From Streptomyces sp. CoH27 (GTDB lineage Bacteria > Actinomycetota > Actinomycetes > Streptomycetales > Streptomycetaceae): 64,000 nt of DNA. The notes beneath the pieces are model-generated. The model worked only from the letters and a program-made list of their open reading frames with translations. It was not told where the DNA came from and searched no databases. A program made the translations under genes and the position numbers. The DNA lies in NCBI RefSeq assembly GCF_020181035.1, contig NZ_JAIQYY010000019.1, positions 10,063-74,062 on the forward strand, written 5' to 3'. This document shows positions 17,181 to 26,169 of the stretch, in pieces; position 1 is the stretch's first letter; each line of letters begins with the position of its first letter.

Positions 17181-17466
17181 AGCGTCCCGCACCCCGCCGT
17201 AGGCGTGCGCCGCCCCTGCGGCGCCCTCTCCGGCCGATCGGAGCCCTGTCACGTGCGGGCCTCGACTTCCATGCGCCCCTGCCCACTTGCGTGCTCGCAA
17301 CCCACGGTATCTGACGGATCGTCACCGAAGGGGGTGGTGGCATGTGACGGCGCATGACGGGCCGTGAGCTCTTCGCGCCTTGTGAGCGGCCAGGCGTCGC
17401 TGCCGTACTTCCTACAGCCCGCCGGGGACCACCGGTGGGCGGGAACTGCAGTGGAGAGGAAGGCCT

Positions 17467-18108
17467 ATGACCGCACGACCGCGGCACCGCCGCACCGCGC
17501 CCCCACGGCTCCTGCCGTCGCTCCGCACCGCCCTTGTTCTCGGCAGCTTCGGCATCGTTCTGCCGCTCCTCGTACCAGCCGTCGCCCAAGCGGCCTCCGG
17601 CACCACCTGGGACCGGGTCGCCGGCTGCGAGAGCGGGGGCGACTGGAGCATCAACACCGGTAACGGCAATTACGGCGGGCTGCAGTTCACGCAGCAGACG
17701 TGGGTGGCGTACGGCGGGACCGCGTACGCGCCGCGGGCCGATCTGGCGAGCCGGGCGGCGCAGATCACCGTGGCGGAAGCGGTGCTCGCCCGGCAGGGGC
17801 CCGGAGCATGGCCGGTCTGCTCGGTACGGGCGCACCTCACGCGCGGCGGCGGGCGGAGCGAGCCGGTCGAACGCCCCAGCACTCTCCGGCACGCCGCACC
17901 CACGTCCCGCTCGCACCGCGGTACCGGCCCTCGCCCTGACGGCTCATACACCGTGGTCGAGGGCGACACCCTCTCCGGCGTCGCGCGGCAGGCCGCCGTC
18001 ACCGGCGGCTGGCAGCGGCTCTACGAAGCCAACCGGAACATCATCGGCGCCGACCCGGACATGATCCGGCCGGGCCAGCGGCTCGCCCTTCCCTCCTCCA
18101 CGAGTTAG
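17467..18108 (+). CDS. Secreted Rpf-like transglycosylase with LysM domain
   Basis: 213 residues. A Sec signal ends near AVAQA (residue 42). The resuscitation-promoting-factor lysozyme-like domain follows (TWDRVAGCESGGDWSINTGN, GGLQFTQQTWVAYGG, with the catalytic Glu in CESGG). A linker leads to a C-terminal LysM (YTVVEGDTLSGVARQAA, then MIRPGQRLALP). It should cleave cell-wall peptidoglycan outside the cell, aiding spore germination and growth. AGAGGAAGG precedes the ATG. A GC-rich hairpin at about 17418-17443 lies in the leader. A perfect 13-bp terminator follows. Confidence 0.93.
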   Translation: MTARPRHRRTAPPRLLPSLRTALVLGSFGIVLPLLVPAVAQAASGTTWDRVAGCESGGDWSINTGNGNYGGLQFTQQTWVAYGGTAYAPRADLASRAAQITVAEAVLARQGPGAWPVCSVRAHLTRGGGRSEPVERPSTLRHAAPTSRSHRGTGPRPDGSYTVVEGDTLSGVARQAAVTGGWQRLYEANRNIIGADPDMIRPGQRLALPSSTS

Positions 18109-18123
18109 CGCGCCTCATCGGCT

Positions 18124-18162
18124 CTCCGCCGGGTCCCGGCCTGCGTCGAGGACCCGGCGGAG
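18124..18162 (+). terminator. Strong hairpin terminator after the Rpf gene
   Basis: CTCCGCCGGGTCC pairs perfectly with GGACCCGGCGGAG (13 bp) around a 13-nt loop, 15 bp after the stop codon. Confidence 0.75.
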
Positions 18163-18224
18163 GGCCGAGCCGTTCGCCCGTTCCACGGCTGGTCCCGCCT
18201 GGGTGCGGTGGCTATCGTGCTGTT

Positions 18225-18746
18225 GTGACCGGTTCTGCACGATGTCCGCTGCTGTTTCTGGATGTCGACGGGCCACTCGTCCCGTTCGGCGCGACGAGGC
18301 AGCGGTATCCGATCCGTGCGACAGATCCGGGGCCGGGTGCGGGCGCCGCGAATCCCCTGCTGACCAGGATCGATCCCGAACACGGAACCCGGCTGAAAAG
18401 CCTCCCGTGCGAGATCGTCTGGGCCACGACGTGGATGGCTGACGCCAACGAGTGCATCTGCCCCCGCATCGGACTGCCTGAGCTGGCCGTGGTGATCTGG
18501 CCGGAGCCGTCCGACCTCGACGACCAGGACGAACGCGACGGACTGCACTGGAAGACCCGTACGCTCGTCGACCGGGCGGCAGGACGCCCCTTCGCCTGGG
18601 TCGACGACGAGGTCACCGACACCGATCGTGCCTGGGTCGCCGTCCACCACCCCGGCCCCGCCCTGCTCCATCGCGTCGATCCCCGCCTCGGTCTCACCGA
18701 CGACGACTACGCGGCTCTCGACTCGTGGCTGCGGCAGCCGTCCTGA
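18225..18746 (+). CDS. HAD-domain protein
   Basis: 173 residues with the haloacid-dehalogenase nucleophile motif LLFLDVDGPLVPFG at residues 9-22, IVWATTWMADAN (motif II-like region) near 65, and FAWVDDEVTDTD, the acidic motif, near 125. It is short, without a cap domain, like the actinobacterial HAD proteins of unknown substrate. GTG start. A paralogue with the same architecture but a frameshift in the DxDG motif lies at 46724-47267. A phosphatase or nucleotide-processing role is likely but unproven. Confidence 0.82.
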   Translation: MTGSARCPLLFLDVDGPLVPFGATRQRYPIRATDPGPGAGAANPLLTRIDPEHGTRLKSLPCEIVWATTWMADANECICPRIGLPELAVVIWPEPSDLDDQDERDGLHWKTRTLVDRAAGRPFAWVDDEVTDTDRAWVAVHHPGPALLHRVDPRLGLTDDDYAALDSWLRQPS

Positions 18747-18877
18747 CACGCAGCACCTCACGTGCACCCCCTGCGCGTCGGCCCCTGCCTCAAGCGGGCC
18801 GCGCGCGTGACCGGTGGCCGGCGCCCGGCGGCCGTGCCGTTCGGTGTGCCGACGCTCGTCATGGTGTCGTAGCCCAC

Positions 18878-19046
18878 CGGCCGGGCCCGGCTTCAGCCAC
18901 ACCTGGACGGTCAGCTGCCGGCAGGACGGCACGGCCCCGGCGAGGGACATGGCGTGCACAGCGGGGGAAGCCGTTCCCGGCACCGGTGCGGTGGAGGTCG
19001 CCTGTGCGGTGGCGGGTACCCCCCGTACCGCACCGGCCAACGCCAT
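18878..19046 (-). pseudogene. N-terminal remnant of a secreted S53-type peptidase precursor
   Basis: The minus strand begins with ATG behind GAGGTGGGG and encodes an alanine-rich, signal-like segment, then CRQLTVQVWLKPGPAG. That last motif resembles the start of the pro-kumamolisin activation domain of sedolisins (a hydrophobic strand ending in LKP). The frame then loses similarity, so only a start fragment is left. Identification rests on one motif and is tentative. Confidence 0.3.
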
Positions 19047-19085
19047 GGCCCCACCTCTTCGAGAAGGTTCTTGCGGCGCGAATGA

Positions 19086-19331
19086 TCACCGGAAGTGGAC
19101 GAGGATCCGTCCGGCGTTGCCGGTGTCGACCTCGCGCCGGACATACAGCTTCCGGATGTGCTTCTGGTCCAGGAACGCGAGTACGCGAGCCTTGAGCCGC
19201 CCGGATCCCTTGCCCGGAATGATCTCCACGACAGACTCGCCCGAATGGTTGGCCTTGAACAGGAACTGGCGCAGCGCCAGTTCGATGTCGCGGTTGTTGC
19301 GGAAGATCGGATGGAGATCGAGCGACATCAT
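19086..19331 (-). CDS. Small Smr domain protein
   Basis: 81 residues. The motif SLDLHPIFRNNRDIELALRQ matches the LDLHG start of Smr domains and ESVVEIIPGKGSGRLKARVL the HGxGxGxL glycine motif, with Pro-Gly-Lys replacing the usual His. Such stand-alone Smr domains bind or nick nucleic acid. AGGAGG precedes the start by 6 nt; the ATG is doubled so 19328 is an alternative. Divergent from the rhamnosidase gene. Confidence 0.85.
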   Translation of the reverse strand: MMSLDLHPIFRNNRDIELALRQFLFKANHSGESVVEIIPGKGSGRLKARVLAFLDQKHIRKLYVRREVDTGNAGRILVHFR

Positions 19332-19393
19332 GCGGAACCTCCTGGTGAAGCGGGACGGGCGCGCGCATCGCAGACCAGTTAAGCATCATGGTT

Positions 19394-19407
19394 TTGAACG
19401 GTTTCAA
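19394..19407. promoter_or_regulatory. Distal LacI-type operator candidate of the rhamnosidase gene
   Basis: TTGAACGGTTTCAA matches 12 of 14 positions of the perfect palindrome TTGAAACGTTTCAA found upstream of the second (decayed) rhamnosidase locus at 40567. It lies between the Smr gene and the rhamnosidase gene, 144 bp before the latter. Confidence 0.5.
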
Positions 19408-19511
19408 TCACCCACTCACCACGGCCGCTTCTGTTTGATTCTGTCGAATGTTCCTGCTGCTAGAGCGGTAGACAGACACCACATCCGTCACTAGCTTCGT
19501 CGAGCGACGAG

Positions 19512-19525
19512 TTGAATCGATACAA
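19512..19525. promoter_or_regulatory. Proximal LacI-type operator candidate of the rhamnosidase gene
   Basis: TTGAATCGATACAA is a 14-bp palindrome with one mismatched pair, sharing the TTGA and TCAA/ACAA ends of the other operators. It sits 26 bp upstream of the start codon, where a bound repressor would block transcription. Confidence 0.5.
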
Positions 19526-19551
19526 ACGAGCCTCAGTCGAAGGGACATGGC

Positions 19552-22500
19552 ATGAACGACGGCATACGCCGCAGGACGGTTCTGGCCACGGCACTGGGTT
19601 CGGTACCGGTGGTCGTGGCGGGCGGGATCGGCGGAGTCGGCACGGCACGGGCGGCCGTACCGACCGCAGGAGGCACAGGCGTGGCAGGGCTGACAGTCGA
19701 ACACCGCACGAACCCACTGGGCGTGGACGCGGCCGCGCCACGGTTCGGCTGGCGCATGCTCTCCTCGGCCCGCGGCCGCCGGCAGAGCGCCTACCGGCTC
19801 CTCGTGGCCACCACCACCGAGCGCCTGCGTGACGGCCGGGCCGACGTGTGGGACAGCGGCCGCGTCACCTCGGCGGACTCCGTCGCCGTACGGTACGCAG
19901 GCCGGGCCCTGCGGCCTTCGACCCGCTACTTCTGGACGGTCCTGGTCTGGGACGAGGACGGGCGGGGCGTCCCCGACGCCCCCGTCGCCTTCTTCGAGAC
20001 CGGCCTGCTGAGCACGGACGGAAGGACCGGCTGGGACGGCGCCCGCTGGATCACCATGGCGGGCAAGAAGCCGAACTCCCCCGGCGCCCCGCTGCTGCGC
20101 CGCGAGGCCACGCTCCGGGGGCGGGTGCGCGCGGCACGGCTGTACGTGTCGGCACTCGGCGTGTACGAGGCGTACGTCAACGGCCACCGCGTCACCGCAC
20201 CGCACGGAGAATCTTCCGGCGGCTCCACCGAGGAACTGCTCACCCCGGGCTGGACCAACTACGACACGACGGTCAGCTACTTCACCTACGACGTCACCGA
20301 ACTGCTCGCCGGTGAACGGAAGATCACCCTCGCAGCCGTCCTGGGCAACGGCTGGTACAACGGCCGCGTCTCCCAAGGCAGCGTCTACTACTCCCCGGAC
20401 GGCAACCCGCTCGCCCTGAAGGCCCGACTGCTGCTGCGCTACGCCGACGGCTCGACGCAGAGCCTGGTCACCGTGCCGGACTCCGGCTGGAAGGCCACGG
20501 ACACCGGCCCCTACCGCGCCGACGACATCTACGACGGCCAAACCTACGACGCCCGCGAAGAGTTGCCCGGCTGGACGGCCGGCGGCTACGACGACTCCGG
20601 GTGGGCGGACGTCACCGAGCACCCGTACGCGACCCGCTTCCCCGCCGCCAAGCTGGTCGCCTACCCCGGCGAGAGCGCCCGGCTGACGCCCGAGTGGGAC
20701 CGTAGACCGCACTCCGTCACCGTCTGCACCGGGGTCGCGGGCCAGGACGGCAGCCCCAACGGCAAGGGGCACATCGTCGTCGACGCCTCGCGCACGGTCA
20801 CCGACCCCGCCAGGGCCGCCACCGCTTCGGTGACCCTCGCAGAGGGTGACACGGCGATCTTCGACCTGGCACAGAACATGGTCGGTGTACCCCGCTACAC
20901 CGTGCGCGGGCCCGCAGGCGCCCAGGTGACCGTCCGCTTCGGCGAGATGCTCAACGACGCGAGCAAGGGCGCCGACGGCCCGGCGGGCTCGGTCTACCGC
21001 GCCAATCTGCGGGGCGCGAAGGCCACCAGCGTCTACACCCTCAAGGGCGACCCGCTCGGCGAGACCCACCAGGACTCGCTCACCTTCTACGGCTTCCGGT
21101 ACGCCTCCGTCACCGTCACCGGCGGCCCGGTCACCGTGACCGACCTGACCGGCAGGGTCGCCACGTCGGCCCTCCGCGAGATCGGATCGGTCACGACCGA
21201 CGACGACAAGGTCAACCAGCTGATCAGCAACGTCCATTGGGGTCAGCGCGGCAACTACCTCTGGGTCCCCACCGACTGCCCACAGCGCGACGAACGCCTC
21301 GGCTGGACCGGCGACACCCAGCTGTTCTCCAACACCGGCCTGTACAACGTCGACGCCGTCGCCTTCCTGAGCCACTTCGAGGACATCCTCATCGACTCGC
21401 AGAAGACCTACGGCGAGGACCACGCCCAATTCACCCATGTCGCACCGGGCAACCGGTACAACTCGCCGGTGCCCGCGAGCGGTTGGGCGGACTGTGGGGT
21501 CGTCGTCCCCTGGACGGTGTGGCAGATGTCCGGTGACACCACCGTCATCGACCGCAGTTGGGATGCCATGACGACGTACATGGACTGGATCCGGCAGCGC
21601 ACCGGGGACAGTTACGCCGGGCAGGGCGCGATCTACGGTGACTGGCTCGCCTTCCAGCAGACCAGCACACAGCTCATGAGCGATGTCTACTACGGCTACA
21701 GCGCGCGCCTGATGGCGGACATGGCCGCGGCCACCGGCCGGACGACCCAGGCCCGCGCCTACCAGGACCTCTTCGCGCACATCAAACGGGCCTTCATCAC
21801 CAAGTACCTGAGCACCGAGGACGGCCGGCTCACCGTGCGCTCCAGCCTCGGCGACGCCTCGCCCGGCGGTACCACCAAGACCGAGGACAACTCCCAGACC
21901 GCGCTGCTGTGGGTGCTCAAGCTCGGCTTCTACGATACCGAGGCCCAGCACCGCCAACTGGTCACGCTGCTCGCCGAGAACATCGGCAACGACGCCGCCT
22001 ACAAGGCCGCCCACCCCGACAGCACACGCGTCCAGTACGCCGAGAGCACCCTCGCCGTCGGCTTCCTCGGCGTCAACGTCCTCGCCCCCGTTCTCACCGA
22101 CGAGGGCCACGCCGATCTCGCCTACAAGCTGCTCCACCAGAACGCCATGCCGTCCTGGCTGTACTCCGTCGACAACGGCGCGACCACCGTCTGGGAGCGC
22201 TGGAACTCCTACTCCAATCAGGACGGCTTCGGCCCGGTCGCGATGAACTCGTTCAACCACTACTCCTACGGCGCGATCATGGAGTGGATGTACGAGAGCA
22301 TGGCCGGCATCGCCAAGGACCCGGCCGGCCCCGGCTTCCGCCACTTCTTCCTCCGGCCTCACCTCGACCCGACCGGGCGGATCACCCACGTGACCGGCTC
22401 GCACGTATCGCCCTACGGTGAGATCGTCAGCGAGTGGCGGACCGAGCACCGGACGCTCGCCTACCGGGCGACGGTCCCCGCCAACAGCACGGCGACCCTG

Positions 22501-22647
22501 TCCCTCCCCACCGCCGACCCGTCCACCGTCCGCGAGGGCAGAACTCCCCTGTCCCGCGCCCGAGGCGTCCAGTACCTGGGTTTCACGAACGGCTCGGCCT
22601 CGTACCGGCTGCCGTCCGGGCACTACGAACTGACCGCGATCCTGTAG
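19552..22647 (+). CDS. Tat-exported alpha-L-rhamnosidase (GH78)
   Basis: 1031 residues. A twin-arginine signal (RRRTVLATALG) ends near residue 34. Fibronectin-like and beta-sandwich domains cover about 40-350 (LTVEHRTNPLGVDAAAPRFG, GARWITM), a further sandwich domain to about 530, then the (alpha/alpha)6 catalytic barrel with the conserved TDCPQRDERLGWTGD near residue 575 and TVWERWNSYS near 880, and a C-terminal sandwich. It should release rhamnose from plant or bacterial glycans outside the cell. It stands alone between operator-like palindromes and a strong terminator. A truncated relative lies at 39070-40516. Confidence 0.95.
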   Translation: MNDGIRRRTVLATALGSVPVVVAGGIGGVGTARAAVPTAGGTGVAGLTVEHRTNPLGVDAAAPRFGWRMLSSARGRRQSAYRLLVATTTERLRDGRADVWDSGRVTSADSVAVRYAGRALRPSTRYFWTVLVWDEDGRGVPDAPVAFFETGLLSTDGRTGWDGARWITMAGKKPNSPGAPLLRREATLRGRVRAARLYVSALGVYEAYVNGHRVTAPHGESSGGSTEELLTPGWTNYDTTVSYFTYDVTELLAGERKITLAAVLGNGWYNGRVSQGSVYYSPDGNPLALKARLLLRYADGSTQSLVTVPDSGWKATDTGPYRADDIYDGQTYDAREELPGWTAGGYDDSGWADVTEHPYATRFPAAKLVAYPGESARLTPEWDRRPHSVTVCTGVAGQDGSPNGKGHIVVDASRTVTDPARAATASVTLAEGDTAIFDLAQNMVGVPRYTVRGPAGAQVTVRFGEMLNDASKGADGPAGSVYRANLRGAKATSVYTLKGDPLGETHQDSLTFYGFRYASVTVTGGPVTVTDLTGRVATSALREIGSVTTDDDKVNQLISNVHWGQRGNYLWVPTDCPQRDERLGWTGDTQLFSNTGLYNVDAVAFLSHFEDILIDSQKTYGEDHAQFTHVAPGNRYNSPVPASGWADCGVVVPWTVWQMSGDTTVIDRSWDAMTTYMDWIRQRTGDSYAGQGAIYGDWLAFQQTSTQLMSDVYYGYSARLMADMAAATGRTTQARAYQDLFAHIKRAFITKYLSTEDGRLTVRSSLGDASPGGTTKTEDNSQTALLWVLKLGFYDTEAQHRQLVTLLAENIGNDAAYKAAHPDSTRVQYAESTLAVGFLGVNVLAPVLTDEGHADLAYKLLHQNAMPSWLYSVDNGATTVWERWNSYSNQDGFGPVAMNSFNHYSYGAIMEWMYESMAGIAKDPAGPGFRHFFLRPHLDPTGRITHVTGSHVSPYGEIVSEWRTEHRTLAYRATVPANSTATLSLPTADPSTVREGRTPLSRARGVQYLGFTNGSASYRLPSGHYELTAIL

Positions 22648-22678
22648 CCCACGCGACAAGAACGCTTGGGCCACGCCC

Positions 22679-22712
22679 AGGGAGACCCCGAGGCGTGATC
22701 CGGGGTCTCCCT
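22679..22712 (+). terminator. Hairpin terminator after the rhamnosidase gene
   Basis: Perfect 11-bp stem AGGGAGACCCC/GGGGTCTCCCT with a 12-nt loop, 31 bp beyond the stop codon. Confidence 0.75.
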
Positions 22713-22746
22713 GATGCCGGGGCGGGCGAAGGATCAACCTGGACGT

Positions 22747-22899
22747 ATGACGAACCGTCTCCGGCACCGTCGTCGTAAGGCCACATGGCTGCGCTCCCTT
22801 GCCGCCTGCGCCGCCGCCGCGGTCTGTACCCTCGCTGCCGCGCTCCCCGCCGGCGCGGTCGTCCACGACTCCAGCTCTCTGTCGCACCCAGGAGGCTGA
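22747..22899 (+). CDS. Short secreted peptide or truncated secreted protein
   Basis: 50 residues: a basic start (TNRLRHRRRKATW), a classical Sec hydrophobic core (LAACAAAAVCTLAAALPAGA) and only about a dozen residues after the probable AGA-V cleavage site. There is no convincing ribosome site near the ATG. The mature part is too short for a domain, so this may be the surviving start of a decayed secreted enzyme. Nothing recognisable follows up to 23082. Confidence 0.4.
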   Translation: MTNRLRHRRRKATWLRSLAACAAAAVCTLAAALPAGAVVHDSSSLSHPGG

Positions 22900-23082
22900 C
22901 GCACCGCGCCGGTGACGGACAGACGCAGCGGGCGCCTGCTGGTGGTGCTCTGCTCCCCCGGTCTCGGCGAATCCCGCACCTGGGCACCAAAGCGCTCCTC
23001 CCACAGCTGCATCTGCTGACATGGAGTTCGTGAACTGAGCGACGCGTCGGCTTCACTGACGTACGGAACCGAGAGGACCGAA

Positions 23083-23583
23083 ATGCCCGCACTGCGCCCG
23101 GCCCGTGTTTCCGACCACGGCACGCTCGTGGAATGCGTACAGCAGTGGTGGGGAGACTCACGTACCCCCGAGCAAGCCCGGGAACTGTCCCTGTTGCTGC
23201 CCAGGTTGTTCCTGCAGTACTTCTCCCGCACCAGCCTGATCCTGGAGGACGGCTCCGGCATCCGTGCGTTCCTCATCGGCTTCCATGCCGCCGACAACGA
23301 CACCGAGGCATACATCCACTTCGTGGGAGTCGACCCCAAGCTGCGCGGACAGGGCATGGCACGACGCCTCTACACGGAGTTCCTCCGCGATGCCGCCGAA
23401 CGGGGTCGTACGGAGGTCCGGGCGATCACCTCGCCGACGAACGCGGGGTCCATCGCGTTCCACCGCGCCATGGGGTTCTCCCTGGAGAGCGGGGACAGCG
23501 AGGTCGACGGCCTGCCCGTACACACCGACTACGACGGTCCTGGGCAGGACCGGGTGTGCCTCTACAAGAAGATCACCCGCTGA
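23083..23583 (+). CDS. GNAT family N-acetyltransferase
   Basis: 166 residues with the acetyl-CoA binding motif LRGQGMARRLYTEF near residue 88 and the fourth-strand motif NAGSIAFHRAMGFSLE near 120. A good AGAGGA site precedes the ATG. The acetyl acceptor is unknown. The gene converges with the MazG-like gene, their 3' ends overlapping by 11 bp. Confidence 0.9.
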   Translation: MPALRPARVSDHGTLVECVQQWWGDSRTPEQARELSLLLPRLFLQYFSRTSLILEDGSGIRAFLIGFHAADNDTEAYIHFVGVDPKLRGQGMARRLYTEFLRDAAERGRTEVRAITSPTNAGSIAFHRAMGFSLESGDSEVDGLPVHTDYDGPGQDRVCLYKKITR

Positions 23584-23908
23584 CCCGGTCACGGTTCTCG
23601 CCCAGGTCTCGGCCGGCGATGCGTTCCATGTGCCGGGCGAATACGGCCGCGGCGTCGGGATTCATGCGGGTGAGTGCGACCATGCCGGTGACGATGACGT
23701 CGCAGACCTCGGCTTCGACGTCCTCCCAGGTGTGTGAGTGGCCCTTGCGGGGGTTCTGTCCCATGGCGCCGATCACCGCCTCGGCGACCTCGCCGGCTTC
23801 CTCCTGGATCTTGAGCAGCTGCAGGAGGATGCGCTGTTCACGAGGGAGCGTGGAGTGGTTCTCCAAGCGGATGGCGAGGCGGGTGATCGTCTGCCAGATG
23901 TCCGTCAC
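23573..23908 (-). CDS. MazG-like nucleotide pyrophosphohydrolase
   Basis: 111 residues, all alpha-helical, with the metal-binding motif IQEEAGEVAEAVIGA near residue 35 and a second acidic helix EDVEAEVCDVIVTGMVAL near 65, as in MazG-like and all-alpha NTP pyrophosphatases. It probably hydrolyses non-canonical or signalling nucleoside triphosphates in the cytosol. It precedes the ABC exporter stop by about 40 bp on the same strand, so it may be co-transcribed downstream of that gene. Confidence 0.85.
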   Translation of the reverse strand: MTDIWQTITRLAIRLENHSTLPREQRILLQLLKIQEEAGEVAEAVIGAMGQNPRKGHSHTWEDVEAEVCDVIVTGMVALTRMNPDAAAVFARHMERIAGRDLGENRDRVSG

Positions 23909-23949
23909 GTGTGTCTCGATTCTGTGTCGTCAGGCGATGTCCCACGCGG

Positions 23950-25839
23950 TCACCGGTCCTGGGCCAGGGCGAGGAGCTCTGCGAACAGGCCGTCCGCGTG
24001 GGCGAGTTCCTCGTATGTTCCCTGTTCGATGACTCGTCCTTTGTCCATGACCAGAATCCGGTCGGCGAGCCGCGTGTTCTCCAGCTGGTGGGTGACGACG
24101 ATCGTCATGCGTTCGGCGGCGACCCGCTTGATCTCCAGGAAGATGGCGTGCTCGCCCCGGGCGTCCATCTGCGAGGTCGGCTCGTCCAGGATCAGCAGGG
24201 GTGTCCGCCGGTACAAGGCGCGCCCGCACACGAGTCGTTGCCACTGCCCGCCGGACAGCTCCGCGCCGCCCCAGAGCTCTTTGGCGAGCAGGGTGTCGAG
24301 CTGCTGGGGCAGGTTTTCGATCGCTTCGCGCATGCCGACGGCGTCGACGACCTCCCACACCGGCCCGTCGTCGTACTTCCTGGGCTGGCCCAGGGTGATG
24401 TTCTCTCGGGCGCGCAGGGGCCAGCATGCGAAGCCCTGGGGGACGAGCGCGGTGCGTTGCCACACGGCGTCAGGATCGGCCTGGGCCAGGTCGGTGTCGT
24501 CCCACACGACTCGTCCCTTGTCGGCGAGCAGGATGCCGGTGATGAGCTTGGTCAAGGTCGACTTGCCCGAGCCGTTCTCGCCGACGACGGCCAGGATCTC
24601 TCCCCGGCGCAGCGTGAGCGACACGCCGGCGACGGCCGGCTCCTCCTTGCCGGGGTACTGGTACACGACCTCGTCCAGGCGGATCTCGTCCACGCGTGCC
24701 GGGATGGTCAGTTCTCCTCGCTCCGGGGCGCGTTCGGCGGCCATGTCGAGGAAGGATCGCATGTCTGCCAGGTAGAGCGAGGTGTGGAACATCGCGGCGC
24801 CGTGGATGACGAACTGGGAGAGCGCGGCCAGCGTGGTCTGGACGGCGACGACGGCGGTGGCCGCGACGGGCAGGGCGACCCGGCCGGTGACGGCCAGCCA
24901 GGCGAGGGCCGTCCAGGTGCACAGCAGGAAAATCCCGCCCAGGGCGCTGGTGGCGAGGGTGATGCGCAGCATCCGCGGGGCCGCGGTCAGCGTGCGCTGG
25001 TCGATCCGATCGGACAGGGCCCGGTACCAGTAGAGGAGGTAGCCGGTCATGCCGTTGGCCCGGACCTCGTCGCCGTAGCGGGAGTAGGTGGCCCACCAGC
25101 GCATCATGGAGCGCACATTGCGGTCACCGATGTTGAGGTAGTGGGTCTCGTAGTCCACGCGGGCGGACAGTACGGCGCCGGCGCCGGCCGGGAGCACGGC
25201 CAGCAGGAGCAGAGGCAGCATCAGCGGGTGCAGCGCGGTGATGACACCGCTCGCCGCGATCATGCGGATCAGGGCAGACATGAAGCGTTGGGCGTCCTGC
25301 ACCATCGTCCGGGTCCTGGTGACGCCGACTTCGGCGGCTTCCTGCCGGTCGGCGAATCCGTCCTCGCCGTATGCGGAGGACTCCACGCGGCACACGGCGT
25401 TCACGAGGGCGATGTCCGCCTCGGTCATCAGCAGGGGTGTGATGCGCCCGTCGGCATAGGAGGACAGGGCGCCACTGATCCGGCCGATGCCCGCGGCGAC
25501 CGTCACGACGGCGAGAGCGGGCAGTGCGGCGTGCAGGCGTTCGGAGACCGCGCCGGTGCCGAGGATGTGTCTCATCGCCTGGGCCGTGAACGTGAGGACG
25601 ACCGCGGCCGCGATGCCGGTGAGCAACTGGCAGACGAGGAGCACCGCGACGCCGGTCCTGTCGACGGCCCACGCCATGCGCGACGTATGCCTGAGCACGG
25701 CCGGAAGACGTCGGCACATGGCCCCGAAACCGGCATCCGCCAGGGGATTCTTCCCGTGCTTCCCCTCGAAGGTGATGGTGGCCGGGGGTGGTGGGGGCGG
25801 CGTCTTCGCGTGTGCCGTCGAGGCGTCGGTCACAGTCAT
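23950..25839 (-). CDS. ABC transporter, fused permease and ATP-binding protein
   Basis: 629 residues. The N-terminus is proline-rich (TPPPPPPATITFEGKHGKNP), followed by a six-helix exporter domain (about 45-345) and an ATPase with Walker A GENGSGKST near 418, an ELSGGQWQRL signature near 525 and Walker B LLILDEPTSQMDARGE. AAGGAGG lies 7 nt before the ATG. A 19-codon ORF overlaps its start by 4 bp. The half-transporter resembles exporters found beside peptide biosynthesis genes, but none are here; the substrate is unknown. Confidence 0.9.
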   Translation of the reverse strand: MTVTDASTAHAKTPPPPPPATITFEGKHGKNPLADAGFGAMCRRLPAVLRHTSRMAWAVDRTGVAVLLVCQLLTGIAAAVVLTFTAQAMRHILGTGAVSERLHAALPALAVVTVAAGIGRISGALSSYADGRITPLLMTEADIALVNAVCRVESSAYGEDGFADRQEAAEVGVTRTRTMVQDAQRFMSALIRMIAASGVITALHPLMLPLLLLAVLPAGAGAVLSARVDYETHYLNIGDRNVRSMMRWWATYSRYGDEVRANGMTGYLLYWYRALSDRIDQRTLTAAPRMLRITLATSALGGIFLLCTWTALAWLAVTGRVALPVAATAVVAVQTTLAALSQFVIHGAAMFHTSLYLADMRSFLDMAAERAPERGELTIPARVDEIRLDEVVYQYPGKEEPAVAGVSLTLRRGEILAVVGENGSGKSTLTKLITGILLADKGRVVWDDTDLAQADPDAVWQRTALVPQGFACWPLRARENITLGQPRKYDDGPVWEVVDAVGMREAIENLPQQLDTLLAKELWGGAELSGGQWQRLVCGRALYRRTPLLILDEPTSQMDARGEHAIFLEIKRVAAERMTIVVTHQLENTRLADRILVMDKGRVIEQGTYEELAHADGLFAELLALAQDR

Positions 25840-25895
25840 CTGCGTTCCTCCTTGGGGGCGGCGCCGCACCTGGATGGCTCGGCGGTGCCCGGCAT
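25836..25895 (-). CDS. 19-residue leader ORF coupled to the ABC exporter
   Basis: ATG at 25895 follows AGGAG with an 8-nt spacer, and the frame MPGTAEPSRCGAAPKEERR ends in a TGA that overlaps the ABC start (ATGA). The layout suggests translational coupling or a regulatory leader peptide. It contains one Cys and no clustered rare amino acids that would suggest classical attenuation. Too short to assign by family; it could be fortuitous. Confidence 0.4.
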   Translation of the reverse strand: MPGTAEPSRCGAAPKEERR

Positions 25896-25941
25896 AACGA
25901 CGCTCCTGGAGATTCGAACGCACTCGATTCCGGACGCGCTG

Positions 25942-25964
25942 GAGCCCTTGAATCGCAAGGGCTC
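25942..25964 (-). other. Leader hairpin upstream of the ABC exporter
   Basis: Perfect 9-bp stem GAGCCCTTG/CAAGGGCTC with a 5-nt loop, about 50 nt upstream of the leader ORF on the same transcript. It could be a protein-binding site, an attenuator or an operator; no U-tract follows. Confidence 0.45.
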
Positions 25965-26095
25965 GAACGCGTGGCCACCGTGATGAAGCCGCCCTGGAGG
26001 GGCGAGGATTGGCCGAATCGCCGATGCCTGAAACGCGTGTGACGTATGAGATTTCATCGTGCGGTGACCCGGCCCCGGGACCCCGGACATGAAGA

Positions 26096-26132
26096 CGCCT
26101 CAACCGGCCCCGTACGAGAACCGGTTGAGGCG
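26096..26132. terminator. Hairpin terminator of the S1 protease gene
   Basis: Perfect 12-bp stem CGCCTCAACCGG/CCGGTTGAGGCG with a 13-nt loop, 38 bp past the protease stop. It also shields the ABC promoter region. Confidence 0.7.
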
Positions 26133-26169
26133 TGACCGCGATGAGCGCGGATGCGCGGCAACCCGCTGG

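Noticed and set aside
17181..17466. c-di-AMP (ydaO) riboswitch upstream of the Rpf gene
   Set aside because: Known for some Streptomyces rpf genes, but I could not find the conserved GGGGAACC-type cores; only a simple GC hairpin is visible.
19408..23022. Open frame of about 1200 codons antisense to the rhamnosidase
   Set aside because: Created by the third-position bias of the real gene; no ribosome site, no family motifs.
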